From: CALHVX01 sp964640725
GTDB taxonomy: Bacteria; Pseudomonadota; Gammaproteobacteria; Pseudomonadales; Azotimanducaceae
Direction: 5' to 3'
Length of the DNA: 64,000 nucleotides
Assembly: GCA_964640725.1 (NCBI GenBank)
Contig: CAZXIJ010000003.1
Coordinates: forward strand, 156,250 to 220,249
Positions 14,333 through 22,895 of the stretch are shown in pieces. How positions within the stretch are numbered: position 1 is the first letter of the stretch; every line of letters begins with the position of its first letter. The notes under the pieces were generated by a model that saw only the letters and a list, made by a program, of their open reading frames with translations, ran no database searches and had not been told where the DNA came from. A program made the translations under genes and the position numbers.

Positions 14333-16228
14333 ATGCCCGGACAAATCAGCCAGACCAATACCACGCCCTTTAACCGCGTCGACGTCGACCCGGTCACCCT
14401 CGACATCGTCGAGAACGCCCTGCGCAATGCCAGGGTCGAGATGGATGCCACCCTCTTCCGCACCGCCATGTCCCCCGGCATCCGCGAACAGGGCGATGCC
14501 TTCCCCATGATCGCCAACGTCGACGGCAAGATGGTCGTCGGGCAGTTCGGCTCGTTCATTCACGGCTTCATGGAAGCCTACGACGGCGTCCTCGAAGAGG
14601 GCGACATGCTGTTCACCAACGACCCCTACTCCTGCGGTGCCGCGGTCAGTCACCTGAACGACTGGCTGGTGCTCAAGCCGATTTTCAAGGATGGCCGCCA
14701 CCTGTGCTGGGCCGCGCATTTCGGCCACATGACGGACATCGGCGGCAAAGTGCCCGGCTCCCTGCCCATCGACGCGCACGAGATCTTTGAAGAAGGCGTG
14801 GCGGTACCGCCAGTCAAGATCTTCCGCAAGGGCGAGCTGCAGGAAGACATTCTCAGCATCATCCTGCGCAACAGCCGCATGCCGCACTGGAACAAGGGCG
14901 ATTTCAACGGCGTGATCGCCGCCTGCAACATGGCGGAGCGGCGCTGCATCGAGATCGCCGAGCGCTTTGGCGACGACCTGTTCTACTCCGCCATGGACGA
15001 GCTGCTGGAACGCAATTGCCGAGCCATGAAGCAGCTCATCAAGACCGCGGTGCCGGAAACCAAGGCCGTGTTCGAGGACTACCTGTGCGACGACGGCATC
15101 GGTCAGGGGCCCTACAAGATCAAGTGCGCGATGTGGCGCGAGGGCGAGCGGGTGATCTTCGACTTCGAAGGCACAGACCCGCAAAGCTCCGGCTCCATCA
15201 ACTTCCTCTTGAACGAAGAGATGTTCAAGATGTTCTGCGGCACCTTCATGATCTCCGTGTTTGACCCGCAGATCCTCTTTAACGATGGCTTCTACGACTA
15301 CATGGACGTGCGCATTCCCGAAGGCTGTCTGCTGAAACCGCGGCGACCGGCGGCCCTGTCCTGCCGCACGCATGCCCTGGGCCGCATCTTTGACGTGATC
15401 TCCGGACTGCTGGGCCAGGGCAATCCGGACTTTCTGTGCGCCGCCGGCTTTTCCGACAGCCCCCATTTGATGTATTCGGGCTACGACAAGAACGGCGAGT
15501 GGTACCAGCTGTTCCAGATCGGCTTCGGCGGTATTCCGGGCCGGCCCATGGGCGACGGGCCCGACGGCCACTCCCTGTGGCCCGGCTTCACCAATGTCCC
15601 GAACGAGTACATCGAGGCCTACTTCCCGCTGCGCATCGAGACCTACGAGACCATTCCCGATTCCGGTGGCGCGGGGCTCAACCGCGGCGGCAACGGCATC
15701 TGCATGGGCTACCGGTTCCTGGAAGACGGCCAGGTCTCTATTCACGACGATCGCTGGCTCACCTATCCCTGGGGCGTCAACGGCGGCGAGCCGGGCGGCC
15801 GCGGCTCCAAGGAGCTGGTCCGCGCTGACGGCAGCCGCGAGCTGCTGCCGTCCAAGTGCGACCGCATCGCCGTAAAGGAAGGCGATCTGCTGCTCTACAA
15901 CACCTGGGGCGGGGGCGGCGCCGGCGATCCGCTGGCCCGGGAGACGGCGCGGGTGGGCAAGGACGTCGAGCGCGGGCTCGTGACCGTAGACGGCGCGCGG
16001 CGCTACGGCGTGGTTTGCGATGCCCACGGCATCGTGGACGAGGCAGCAACCGCGGCGCTGCGCGCTGAGATGAGCAAGAACCGCGGCGAGCTGCCGGTCT
16101 TCGACTTCGGCGGCAGCATCGACGAGATCAAGGCGCGCGCGCTCGAAGAGACCGGGCTGCCCGCACCCCGGGCACCGACCTTCGCGCGCCGCGGCCGCGG
16201 CATCGTGACCGCCGTGAGCGGCTCTTGA
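14333..16228 (+). CDS. Hydantoinase/oxoprolinase subunit B family protein (HyuB type)
   Basis: A 631-residue partner of the HyuA-type protein encoded just before it. The family hallmark is visible near the N-terminus: ATLFRTAMSPGIREQGDAF, LFTNDPYSCGAAVSHLNDW and WAAHFGHMTDIGGKVPGS, with Asp/His residues that bind the metal at the amidohydrolase or carboxylase site. The C-terminal third includes GGAGLNRGGNG and NTWGGGGAGDP. Its length is longer than the HyuB copy at 25.1-26.7 kb (549 residues), so the two operons hold different subfamilies. CAGGAGACAG precedes ATG 14333. The stop codon overlaps the TTG start of the next gene, which couples their translation. Confidence 0.87.
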   Translation: MPGQISQTNTTPFNRVDVDPVTLDIVENALRNARVEMDATLFRTAMSPGIREQGDAFPMIANVDGKMVVGQFGSFIHGFMEAYDGVLEEGDMLFTNDPYSCGAAVSHLNDWLVLKPIFKDGRHLCWAAHFGHMTDIGGKVPGSLPIDAHEIFEEGVAVPPVKIFRKGELQEDILSIILRNSRMPHWNKGDFNGVIAACNMAERRCIEIAERFGDDLFYSAMDELLERNCRAMKQLIKTAVPETKAVFEDYLCDDGIGQGPYKIKCAMWREGERVIFDFEGTDPQSSGSINFLLNEEMFKMFCGTFMISVFDPQILFNDGFYDYMDVRIPEGCLLKPRRPAALSCRTHALGRIFDVISGLLGQGNPDFLCAAGFSDSPHLMYSGYDKNGEWYQLFQIGFGGIPGRPMGDGPDGHSLWPGFTNVPNEYIEAYFPLRIETYETIPDSGGAGLNRGGNGICMGYRFLEDGQVSIHDDRWLTYPWGVNGGEPGGRGSKELVRADGSRELLPSKCDRIAVKEGDLLLYNTWGGGGAGDPLARETARVGKDVERGLVTVDGARRYGVVCDAHGIVDEAATAALRAEMSKNRGELPVFDFGGSIDEIKARALEETGLPAPRAPTFARRGRGIVTAVSGS

Positions 16229-16827
16229 GCCGGCGAGCGCTGGCCACGGCACCGATCGCGATCGGCACCAGCCCGGCGCTGATTGTCGTCGATGCCATCA
16301 AGGGCTTTACGGATCCGGAGTGCCCTTTAGGCGGTGACTTCACGCCGGAAGTCGCGGTGATCAGCCAGCTCCTGACCGTGGCCCGAGCCAACCGCTGGCC
16401 CTGCGTCTTCAGCACCGTGGTCTATCACAGCGACGATCAGGCCTCGGTGTTTCGGGCCAAGGTGCCTGCGCTGAATCTGCTCACGCCAGACTCGCAGTGG
16501 GTCAAAGTCGATGACCGGCTCACCGTGCAAGATGACGACCTGCTGCTGGAAAAGACTCACGCTTCCTGCTTTCACAGCACCACCCTGGCCCAGTCGCTAC
16601 GCCAGCGCGGCGTCGACAGCGTGCTGGTCACAGGCTTCACCACCAGCGGCTGCGTGCGCGCCACAGCAGTCGACGCGCTGCAGCACGACTTCCGAACCTT
16701 CGTCGTCAAGGATGCCGTTGCGGACCGGGACCCGGAGGCTCACCAGGCCAACCTGTACGACCTGCAGGCCAAATACGGTGAGCTGATCGACAGCCAGGGC
16801 CTGATGGAACGCTACTCCGACCGGTAG
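16225..16827 (+). CDS. Isochorismatase-family hydrolase (N-carbamoyl-amidase-like)
   Basis: A 200-residue cysteine hydrolase. The three catalytic positions of the family are in place: Asp in LIVVDAIKGF, Lys in LLEKTHASCF and Cys in TTSGCVRATAVDAL. Among relatives, N-carbamoylsarcosine amidase is notable because it acts directly after the ATP-dependent N-methylhydantoinase (HyuA/HyuB type), which are the two genes just upstream here. That supports, but does not prove, sequential ring opening and release of ammonia and carbon dioxide from a carbamoylated product. Start TTG 16225 overlaps the HyuB stop by four bases (TTGA). Its 3' end overlaps the convergent enoyl-CoA hydratase gene by 16 bases. 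Confidence 0.8.
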   Translation: MSRRALATAPIAIGTSPALIVVDAIKGFTDPECPLGGDFTPEVAVISQLLTVARANRWPCVFSTVVYHSDDQASVFRAKVPALNLLTPDSQWVKVDDRLTVQDDDLLLEKTHASCFHSTTLAQSLRQRGVDSVLVTGFTTSGCVRATAVDALQHDFRTFVVKDAVADRDPEAHQANLYDLQAKYGELIDSQGLMERYSDR

Positions 16828-17609
16828 TTGCCCGGACGCTTCTCGAAAAACGCGGCAATGGCTTCCTGGTGATCGGGCTCTGCGTGACAGAGCGCCTGCG
16901 AAGCCGCAGATTTTTCCAGCAGCTCGTCCAGCGAAGACGACCCGCTCGCCCGCAGCAGCTGCTTGGTCAGCCGCAGGGCGTGCGGCGGGTTGGACGCGAT
17001 CTCTGCGGCCAGCTCAAGCGCCCGGGCCAGCAGCTGCTCCGGTGGCACCACCTCAGACACCAGCCCCATGGCCAGCGCCGCATCGGCTTTGACCGGCGCG
17101 CCGGTAAAGGCCATCTTGGCCGCGTTCGAGTAGCCGACGGCGCGCGGCAGGAACCAGGCACCGCCGTCGCCGGGAATGATGCCGAGCTTCACAAAGCTTT
17201 CGGCGAACATGGCTTTCTCGGAAGCGATACGGATATCGCACATAGTGGCCAGATCACAGCCCGCGCCAACCGCAGGCCCGTTGACTGCTGCGATGACCGG
17301 CACGTTCAGCGCGTACACGGCCCGAGGGATGCGCTGAATGCCCTTGCGGTAGGCCTCGGCCTGATCCGCCGGATCGCCCGAGAACAAACCCTTGCGATCG
17401 CGCATGTCCTTGACGTTGCCGCCGGCACAGAAGGCCGAGCCCTCGCCGGTCAGCACGACGGCGCGAATGCGAACATCGTCGTTGACTGCGGCGCAGACAT
17501 CGACAAACGCATCGAACTGGTCGGCGCTGGTCAGGGCGTTGCGGGTTTCCGGGCTGGACATGGTCAGCAGCAGCACATGATCATGGCGCTCTTGCAGCAG
17601 AAACGACAT
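16812..17609 (-). CDS. Enoyl-CoA hydratase/isomerase family protein
   Basis: A 265-residue crotonase-fold protein. Residues 1-20 (MSFLLQERHDHVLLLTMSSP) form the usual first strands; FCAGGNVKDM supplies the first oxyanion-hole backbone and AAVNGPAVGAGCDLATMCDIRIAS the second, with FVKLGIIPGDGGAWFLPR in the position of the second catalytic glutamate, where Asp/Gly are seen instead. That substitution suggests an isomerase, dehydratase or other crotonase activity rather than standard hydratase. ATG 17609 has GAGAGGAAG upstream. It is convergent with and overlaps the amidase gene, and divergent from the MFS gene, so it may take the acyl-CoA product of the same pathway. Confidence 0.85.
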   Translation of the reverse strand: MSFLLQERHDHVLLLTMSSPETRNALTSADQFDAFVDVCAAVNDDVRIRAVVLTGEGSAFCAGGNVKDMRDRKGLFSGDPADQAEAYRKGIQRIPRAVYALNVPVIAAVNGPAVGAGCDLATMCDIRIASEKAMFAESFVKLGIIPGDGGAWFLPRAVGYSNAAKMAFTGAPVKADAALAMGLVSEVVPPEQLLARALELAAEIASNPPHALRLTKQLLRASGSSSLDELLEKSAASQALCHAEPDHQEAIAAFFEKRPGNYRSE

Positions 17610-17696
17610 AGGGCTTCCTCTCGTTGAATGGCCGGCAGTGTGCGGATCCCCCGGGACTCGCGCAACCGATCCACGCCTCTCAAGCCCGAGCACGAA

Positions 17697-18902
17697 ATGA
17701 CACTCACCCCTGCTACGCGCTGGATCCTGGGCGCCACGGCTACCATGGCCGTGGCGATGGGCATCAGCCGCTTCGCCTACACGCCGCTGCTGCCCACCAT
17801 GCAGGCAGCCTTTGGCTGGTCCGTCACCCAGGTCGGCGACCTTGCGAGCGTGAACTATCTGGGCTACCTGGTCGGCGCGCTGGCAGCGCCGCGGTTGCTG
17901 CGCGCTGCCGGACCGGACCCGAGCCTGCTGCTGGCCATCGCCCTGGCGGGCTGCGTGCTCACCAGCGCGCTCGGAGCCTTCGCCGACAGCTACCTCATGT
18001 GGTGCCTGCTGCGTCTGCTGGCCGGGGTCGCCAGCGCACTCTGTCTGGTCCTGGTTACCACCCGGCTGGGCGCACTGCTGGCTCGCGAGCCCGGCACGAA
18101 ACTTGGACACCTGCACTTTTCCGGCGTTGGCCTGGGCATTATCGCGAGCGTGCTGCTGGTCCGGGACGCCGGTGCCCCGCAAATCGAAACCGTGCAGCAA
18201 CACTGGGCAGCCCTGGCCGGCATTTCCGCCGCGCTTCTGCTGCCGGCCTGGGCGCTGTTTCGCTCGGTGCCGACGCCGCCGGCACCGAGCCCGGAAAGCC
18301 CGCAGCCGCACCTGCCCATTGTCGATGCTGGCGCGCCCCCCCCCTCCCGGCTACTGCCGGTGATTGCCGGTTACGGTCTCTTCGGGTTTGGCTACATCAT
18401 CACCGCGACCTTTATCGTCGCCATGGCGCAGAACACGGCGAGCAACGCCGCCGAAGCCCAGAACGTATGGCTGATCGCAGGGCTGGCCGCGATGCCTTCG
18501 GTACCGCTGTGGCACTGGCTCGGGCAACGGGTCGGCCTGACCGCCGCGCTCGGCGCGGCTTACCTGGTCGAAGCCGGCAGCGTGCTGCTTGCAGCCACGG
18601 GCGAGTCGACGCTGGCTTTGAATCTGGCGGCGGCGCTGCTGGGCGGCACCTTTGCCGGCATCACCGCACTCGGGCTGGCGCTCGGCAGCCAGCTGGCCGG
18701 CGCGCAGCGCGCCAGCGTCATCGGCACCATGACCGCCGTGTTCGCCGTAGGCCAGCTGCTCGGCCCCGGCATCGCCGGCCGGCTGACGGCGTTCAGCAAC
18801 AGCTTTTTGCTGCCGAGCGTCGTGGCCGCCGGCACCCTGGTACTCGCCGCCGCGCTGTTGCTGCGGCTGGGGCGGGCCCGGGAGCGCCCCGCTTCGGGCT
18901 AG
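17697..18902 (+). CDS. MFS transporter, YbfB/YjiJ family
   Basis: A 401-residue inner-membrane carrier with about 12 hydrophobic segments. The first helix and loop, ATMAVAMGISRFAYTPLLPTMQ, is the hallmark of the YbfB/YjiJ group, and LASVNYLGYLVGALAAPR follows. The group's substrates are mostly unknown. ATG 17697 places the first helix close to the N-terminus; an upstream ATG at 17628 would add 23 polar residues and cannot be excluded. The stop overlaps the stop of the convergent nuclease-like gene at 18899. Location next to the enoyl-CoA hydratase and the hydantoinase operon makes uptake or efflux of a pathway compound plausible. Confidence 0.8.
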   Translation: MTLTPATRWILGATATMAVAMGISRFAYTPLLPTMQAAFGWSVTQVGDLASVNYLGYLVGALAAPRLLRAAGPDPSLLLAIALAGCVLTSALGAFADSYLMWCLLRLLAGVASALCLVLVTTRLGALLAREPGTKLGHLHFSGVGLGIIASVLLVRDAGAPQIETVQQHWAALAGISAALLLPAWALFRSVPTPPAPSPESPQPHLPIVDAGAPPPSRLLPVIAGYGLFGFGYIITATFIVAMAQNTASNAAEAQNVWLIAGLAAMPSVPLWHWLGQRVGLTAALGAAYLVEAGSVLLAATGESTLALNLAAALLGGTFAGITALGLALGSQLAGAQRASVIGTMTAVFAVGQLLGPGIAGRLTAFSNSFLLPSVVAAGTLVLAAALLLRLGRARERPASG

Positions 18903-19711
18903 AGCCTCAGGTCAACGCTGACGGGGTAGTGATCCGAACCGCGCTGCGCCAGGGTGCTGCTGTGGGTCGCGCTCGAGCCCCGCACCAGCCGCTGCGCCGC
19001 GACCGGGTTCAGCATGATCCGATCAATGCGCGCCCGGCGCCGGGGCCAGAAGCTGCCCGGCAATCGGCCCGTGCCTTCGGTCAACTGCTGATCGTAAACG
19101 AGCGCATCCACCCAGCTGCTGCCCCGCAGCGCTGTCAGGGCGTCGCTGCTCGGCAGGTCATTGAAGTCCCCCAGCAGCGCCGCAGGGCGCGCGGCGGCCT
19201 CAGCCTCAGCCAGCTGAGACAGCACGTAGGCCAGCTCGTGGGCGCGCAGCTCGTCGTTGCCGAGGGCCAGGTCCGGCGCAGCGGCTTTCGACTTCAGGTG
19301 CACGGCAAACAGGCTCAGGGGCTGATGGTTATCGCCGGCAGCAAGATCCGCCCGCAGCAGATCGCGCTGCAGCCGCAGCGCCTGCAGCGCTTCCGTGTCG
19401 CCAAGGGGATCCTGGCCCAGGGATGTCAGAGTCAGCGGGACGCGAGCAAGGTACGCCAGGTGAATGCCCCGGTCGCTGTTGCCCGGCACGCACTGCGCAA
19501 AGGGGTACGGCTCGCGCAGCAATTGATTGAGGGCCGCAAGCGCCGCCTGACTGCCAACCTCCTGCAGCGCCACGATATCGGCAGCCATGAGATCCAGCAC
19601 CCGGGCCACGGCCTTCAGCGCGACGGTAGCCTTGGCGGTGCTCCGCTCGACCCCGATATCGCCGGGCACGAAAAGGTTGCGCACGTTGTAGGTCGCGATG
19701 CGCACCCGCAT
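18899..19711 (-). CDS. Endonuclease/exonuclease/phosphatase family protein
   Basis: A 270-residue protein of the EEP (DNase I-like) superfamily. Seen in order are RIATYNVRNLF with the N-terminal Asn, DIVALQEVGS with the metal-binding glutamate, LFAVHLKSK, AALLGDFNDLPSS with the Asp-x-Asn pair, ARIDRIMLN, and GSDHYPVSVDL with the C-terminal Asp-His. All catalytic positions are kept, so it should be an active metal-dependent phosphodiesterase or phosphatase. There is no signal peptide. The start codon overlaps the stop of the HIT gene by one base (TGATG), so it is the last gene of a coupled three-gene operon. Substrate (nucleic acid, sphingomyelin or inositol phosphate) cannot be decided. Confidence 0.85.
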   Translation of the reverse strand: MRVRIATYNVRNLFVPGDIGVERSTAKATVALKAVARVLDLMAADIVALQEVGSQAALAALNQLLREPYPFAQCVPGNSDRGIHLAYLARVPLTLTSLGQDPLGDTEALQALRLQRDLLRADLAAGDNHQPLSLFAVHLKSKAAAPDLALGNDELRAHELAYVLSQLAEAEAAARPAALLGDFNDLPSSDALTALRGSSWVDALVYDQQLTEGTGRLPGSFWPRRRARIDRIMLNPVAAQRLVRGSSATHSSTLAQRGSDHYPVSVDLRL

Positions 19712-20136
19712 CAACCGGCTCCAGGCTCCAGCGCGCGCAAGCGCTCCTGCAGAACAGCGGTCAGCGTAGCGCGGGCGGGCGCCGCATAGGGCTCGGCCGG
19801 GCTGTGTCCCCAGACCGGCCCGGGCCAGGCCGGATCGCCCGGCCAACGCCCCACGACGTGCAGGTGCAGCTGCGCGACGATGTTGCCGAGGCTCGCAACA
19901 TTCAGGCGCGCCACGCGATCGTCGGCGCGCAGTACCCGCGCGGCCAGATCCGCTTCGACAGAGAGCTGCGTGCGGTCCGGCGGTGCCAGCGCATCGAGCG
20001 CAGTGACGGCAGCGCGCCGAGGCACCAGTACCAGCCAGGGGTAACGCCGGTCATCCATGGCGCGTATCTGGCTCAGCGGCAGGTCGGCGACGAAGAACGT
20101 ATCGCGCGCCAGCCGATCATCCAGCACAAAGGTCAT
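19711..20136 (-). CDS. HIT-domain protein
   Basis: A 141-residue histidine-triad protein. It starts MTFVLDDRLARDTFFVADL; the WLVLVPRR strand and then NVASLGNIVAQLHLHVVGRW carry the H-x-H-x nucleotide-binding triad, with GDPAWPGPVWG after it, a common variant in proteobacterial HIT proteins. These enzymes hydrolyse or transfer nucleoside monophosphates from dinucleotides or NMP-conjugates. Both junctions are one-base TGATG overlaps: with the SLC13-type transporter before it and the EEP-family gene after it. The operon thus joins a carrier with two phosphoester-cleaving enzymes. Confidence 0.85.
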   Translation of the reverse strand: MTFVLDDRLARDTFFVADLPLSQIRAMDDRRYPWLVLVPRRAAVTALDALAPPDRTQLSVEADLAARVLRADDRVARLNVASLGNIVAQLHLHVVGRWPGDPAWPGPVWGHSPAEPYAAPARATLTAVLQERLRALEPGAG

Positions 20137-21917
20137 CAGAAAGGCCAGATACGCGGGATCAAGGTGAGCGAGATCGCAGCGGTCAGCAGATTCAGGAAAA
20201 TGCCGACGCGCAGAAAGTCGAAGAAGCGGTAGCCGCCGGCGCTGTAGACCAGCGTGTTGGTCTGGTAGCCGATGGGCGTCAGGAAGCTCGCGCTCGCAGC
20301 AACCATCACCGCCACCACAAAGGGTCTCGGATCCGCCCCGATGCTGGTCGAGATGCCGATCGCGACAGGCACGACGATCACCGCCACCGCGTTGTTGGTG
20401 ACGAGCTCCGTGAGGATCGAGCACAAGAAGTAGACCGCGATCAGCGCGACCAGCGGGGTGGTCAGGAGCAACAGCGGTTCCAGCTGCGACACCACCAGCG
20501 CGACCAGCCCGGAATCCTGCATGGCGGCGCCCATGCCGAGCATCGCGACAATCAGCGTCAGCACCTGCCAGTCCACCGCGGCCACCGCTTCGTCGAACTC
20601 CACACAGCGAAACGCCAGCACCGCGCCAGCACCGGCGATGGCCAACCCGGCGATCGGCAGCACGCCGAAGGCCGCGCCCAGCACAACAACCAGCAGCGCG
20701 CCCACGGCAATGGGCATCTTGCGGCGTCGGAAGGCCCGGGCTTCCGGATCAGAAATATTGATCAGGCCTTCGCCGGAAATCAGGCGGGCCAGATCCTTCT
20801 CTGCGCCTTCTACCAGAATCGTGTCGCCGACCGCGAGCCGGGTGCGCTCGAAGCGCTGGGTGACATTCTCGCCGCGGCGATGCAGCGCCAGGGGGTAGAC
20901 CCGGTAGCGGCGCCGCAGGCGCAGGCGGCCCAGGGTCTCGCCGAGGATGCGCGACTGGGGCGTGAGCAGCAGCTCGACCACCTCCGTGGAGCGCGTGCCG
21001 ACGCGCTGCATGTTGTCTTCTTCCCGGCCCAGAGCCCCGGCCTCGGACAGGGACATGACCTCGGCAGCGCTGCTGCGCAGCACCACGACGTCGCCGGCTT
21101 CCAGCGCAATGTCTTCCATTTCCCGGCGCAGGGACTCACCGGCTCGCAACACGTCAATCAGCTCGCTGTCGGCCTGGGTAATGGCGTTGATTGAGCTGAC
21201 TGGCTGCCCCACGAAGTCCGAGGTGTGCTCGACAACGGCCTCCAGCAGAAAGCGTTTGCTCTCGTCGTTGTTCTTCAGGCCAACCGTGTGGTCGCGCTCC
21301 GGCAGCAGTCGCTGCAGCAGCAGCAGGGTGACAATGCCGGCCGCCGTGAGCGCCAGGCCCAGCGGGGCTATCTCGAAGATGTGGAACGGCTCGAGGCCGA
21401 AGCTCTGCGCCACCCCGTCGACCAGGATGTTGGTCGAGGTTCCAAGCAGCGTGCAGGTGCCGCCCAGGATTGACGCGTAGGACAGAGGAATGAGCAGCTT
21501 GGACGGTGCCCGCTGCGTCTGCCGGGCCAGCTCCACCGCGACGGGAATCATCAGCATGACCAGCGGCGTGTTGTTCACGAACGCGCTGCACAGCGCGGCC
21601 GCCAACAGGAAGGCCACCACCGACCGCAACGGATGAGCCCGTGCCCCGCGCGTGACCCGTTGCGCCAGGAGCTCGACCGCGCCGGTACGCACCAGCGCCG
21701 ACGACAAAATGAACATGGCCCCGATGGTGACGGGAGCCGGGCTGGAGAGCACGCCCAGGAACCGGTCGACGTCGAGAATACCCAGCAGCAACAGGGTCCC
21801 AACCGCGGTGGCAGCGCTCACCGCCGGTGGCCGCCACTCCTTCGCAAAGGCAACAAATGTCAGCAGCAGCAGCGCCGCGACAATGTACGGAGCTGCGCCG
21901 GCAAGGGCGACGGCCAT
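20136..21917 (-). CDS. SLC13-family permease with central TrkA-C domains
   Basis: A 593-residue inner-membrane transporter. Hydrophobic segments occupy about residues 5-200 and 390-593. Between them lie two soluble RCK/TrkA-C-like domains of roughly 70 residues each (ELIDVLRAGESLRREMEDIALEAGDVVVL, and YRVYPLALHRRGENVTQRFERTRLAVGDTILV). SNTPLV-type and GTCTLLGTSTNILVDG motifs are the dicarboxylate/sulfate permease signature. Such proteins import sulfate, phosphate or dicarboxylates with sodium. The ATG 21917 start is only 14 residues before the first helix. It is the first gene of the SLC13-HIT-EEP operon. Confidence 0.87.
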   Translation of the reverse strand: MAVALAGAAPYIVAALLLLTFVAFAKEWRPPAVSAATAVGTLLLLGILDVDRFLGVLSSPAPVTIGAMFILSSALVRTGAVELLAQRVTRGARAHPLRSVVAFLLAAALCSAFVNNTPLVMLMIPVAVELARQTQRAPSKLLIPLSYASILGGTCTLLGTSTNILVDGVAQSFGLEPFHIFEIAPLGLALTAAGIVTLLLLQRLLPERDHTVGLKNNDESKRFLLEAVVEHTSDFVGQPVSSINAITQADSELIDVLRAGESLRREMEDIALEAGDVVVLRSSAAEVMSLSEAGALGREEDNMQRVGTRSTEVVELLLTPQSRILGETLGRLRLRRRYRVYPLALHRRGENVTQRFERTRLAVGDTILVEGAEKDLARLISGEGLINISDPEARAFRRRKMPIAVGALLVVVLGAAFGVLPIAGLAIAGAGAVLAFRCVEFDEAVAAVDWQVLTLIVAMLGMGAAMQDSGLVALVVSQLEPLLLLTTPLVALIAVYFLCSILTELVTNNAVAVIVVPVAIGISTSIGADPRPFVVAVMVAASASFLTPIGYQTNTLVYSAGGYRFFDFLRVGIFLNLLTAAISLTLIPRIWPF

Positions 21918-22146
21918 AGACGCCCTCTGGCGACCAAAACGGCAGTCTAGCAGGGAAAAAGGTCCGTACGCCGACGCTTGTCACGGCAATCCAACAGAAT
22001 CGTCGGAGGCTTATATTCCTTTGTAATTCAAATGTTTAAAGGAACATTCAGGCACTTTACGGGAACTGCATAAACCGCTAGCACAGCGAAAAACCGATGA
22101 ACTGAAGCTGGCGCGAGTACGCCGCGGGGGGGCGGAGAGAAAAGAA
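21918..22146. other. Intergenic region between SLC13 gene and tRNA-Gly
   Basis: About 230 bases with no convincing gene. It is AT-richer than its surroundings around 22010-22050. TTCCTTT (22016-22022) and AAAGGAA (22038-22044) form a 7-bp inverted repeat with a 15-base loop, which could end the tRNA transcript, though no U-tract follows. Minus-strand T-rich TTCTTTTCTC directly follows the tRNA CCA end. Confidence 0.4.
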
Positions 22147-22222
22147 TGGAGCGGGTAACGAGGTTCGAACTCGTGACCTCGACCTTGGCAAGGTCGCGCT
22201 CTACCAACTGAGCTACACCCGC
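22147..22222 (-). tRNA. tRNA-Gly (anticodon GCC)
   Basis: The minus strand from 22222 folds as a full cloverleaf of 76 bases. Acceptor arm GCGGGTG pairs with TACCCGC (one G-T), D arm GCTC...GAGC, anticodon arm CGACC-TTGCCAA-GGTCG with anticodon GCC (22187-22189), T arm CGAGG-TTCGAAC-type loop, discriminator T and an encoded CCA at 22147-22149. GCC reads GGC and GGT, the main glycine codons in this GC-rich sequence. Confidence 0.97.
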
Positions 22223-22233
22223 TTGGGCTGCGC

Positions 22234-22262
22234 ATTGTATAGCGCCCGGGCACACTGTCAAA
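22234..22262 (-). promoter_or_regulatory. Promoter of tRNA-Gly
   Basis: On the minus strand TTGACA (22262-22257, 6 of 6) and TACAAT (22239-22234, 5 of 6) are 17 bases apart. A G/C-rich stretch (GCGCAGCCC) follows the -10, as in stringently controlled stable-RNA promoters. The expected start lies about 5 bases before the mature tRNA 5' end. Confidence 0.8.
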
Positions 22263-22289
22263 CGCCTCGCGACGGGACTCGCAGCGACC

Positions 22290-22715
22290 CTAGCCTTGCT
22301 GGGACTTCTGCTCGTCGCCAGCGGCCTCATCATGGTGCGGCAGATAGCGGCTGACGGCGCGCCAGGCCTTCCGAAAGGTCGGCAGGCGGCGCTCACGCCG
22401 GCAGTTCTGCAGCAAGGTATCCAGCTCAGAGCGGGAAACCTGGGACATGCAGCGGACGATCGGGCCCACAGCAGGATCGTCCTGAAAATGGAGGATCGCC
22501 GCCCGGGGATCCTCGTGCGCCTCAAGCTGCGCCAGCCGGCTGATCAGCAGCGAGGCTGACAGCTCAGCATCGAACATGTCCCGATAGGGACCCACGGAGA
22601 TGCCTTCCCGGGTCTTGAAATACCAGCCGTCACCCTCTTCATAGATCCGTTCGCCGCGCTGCGGAAGCGAATCCAGCTGCTTCAGTTTTTGCTGATCGTC
22701 TGACCGGCGTTGCAT
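22290..22715 (-). CDS. DUF6316 family protein
   Basis: A 141-residue soluble protein. Residues about 20-60 (RGERIYEEGDGWYFKTREGI then VGPYRDMFDAELSASLLI) match the small DUF6316 domain, found mostly in gammaproteobacteria and of unknown function. The remaining 80 residues are charged and helical, and include RRERRLPTFRKAWRAVSRYLPHH. ATG 22715 was chosen because GGGAG lies about 10 bases upstream and the domain follows closely; a longer frame to 22850 would overlap the divergent photolyase region. The gene is divergent from the photolyase-like gene, whose start is 180 bases away. Confidence 0.65.
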   Translation of the reverse strand: MQRRSDDQQKLKQLDSLPQRGERIYEEGDGWYFKTREGISVGPYRDMFDAELSASLLISRLAQLEAHEDPRAAILHFQDDPAVGPIVRCMSQVSRSELDTLLQNCRRERRLPTFRKAWRAVSRYLPHHDEAAGDEQKSQQG

Positions 22716-22895
22716 GGGCGTCTTGCTCCCCTTGGCGGCGGGACGTTGGGGCCGCACACCTTCGTGACGCCAGTTTCTCACCGCGGCTTCGCCGAAACTG
22801 TAGATCCGGTCACAGCAGCGCAGCTTCACAGGTCGTTGACTGCCGAGCATCGACGCTGCCTACCCGTTTCGTCCCGGCCCAAGGTGCAGCCCCCC

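Noticed and set aside
12207..16228. Acetone carboxylase reading of HyuA/HyuB
   Set aside because: No gamma subunit gene lies nearby, and the following amidase-like gene fits cyclic-amide hydrolysis better.
12429..16252. Long open frames on the minus strand opposite HyuA and HyuB
   Set aside because: They are antisense to well-supported genes, have low-complexity His/Gln/Arg-rich products and no start signals; they reflect the high GC content.
22016..22044. Inverted repeat TTCCTTT...AAAGGAA as strong terminator for tRNA-Gly
   Set aside because: The stem is AT-rich, the loop is 15 bases and no U-tract follows; noted only as a possibility.
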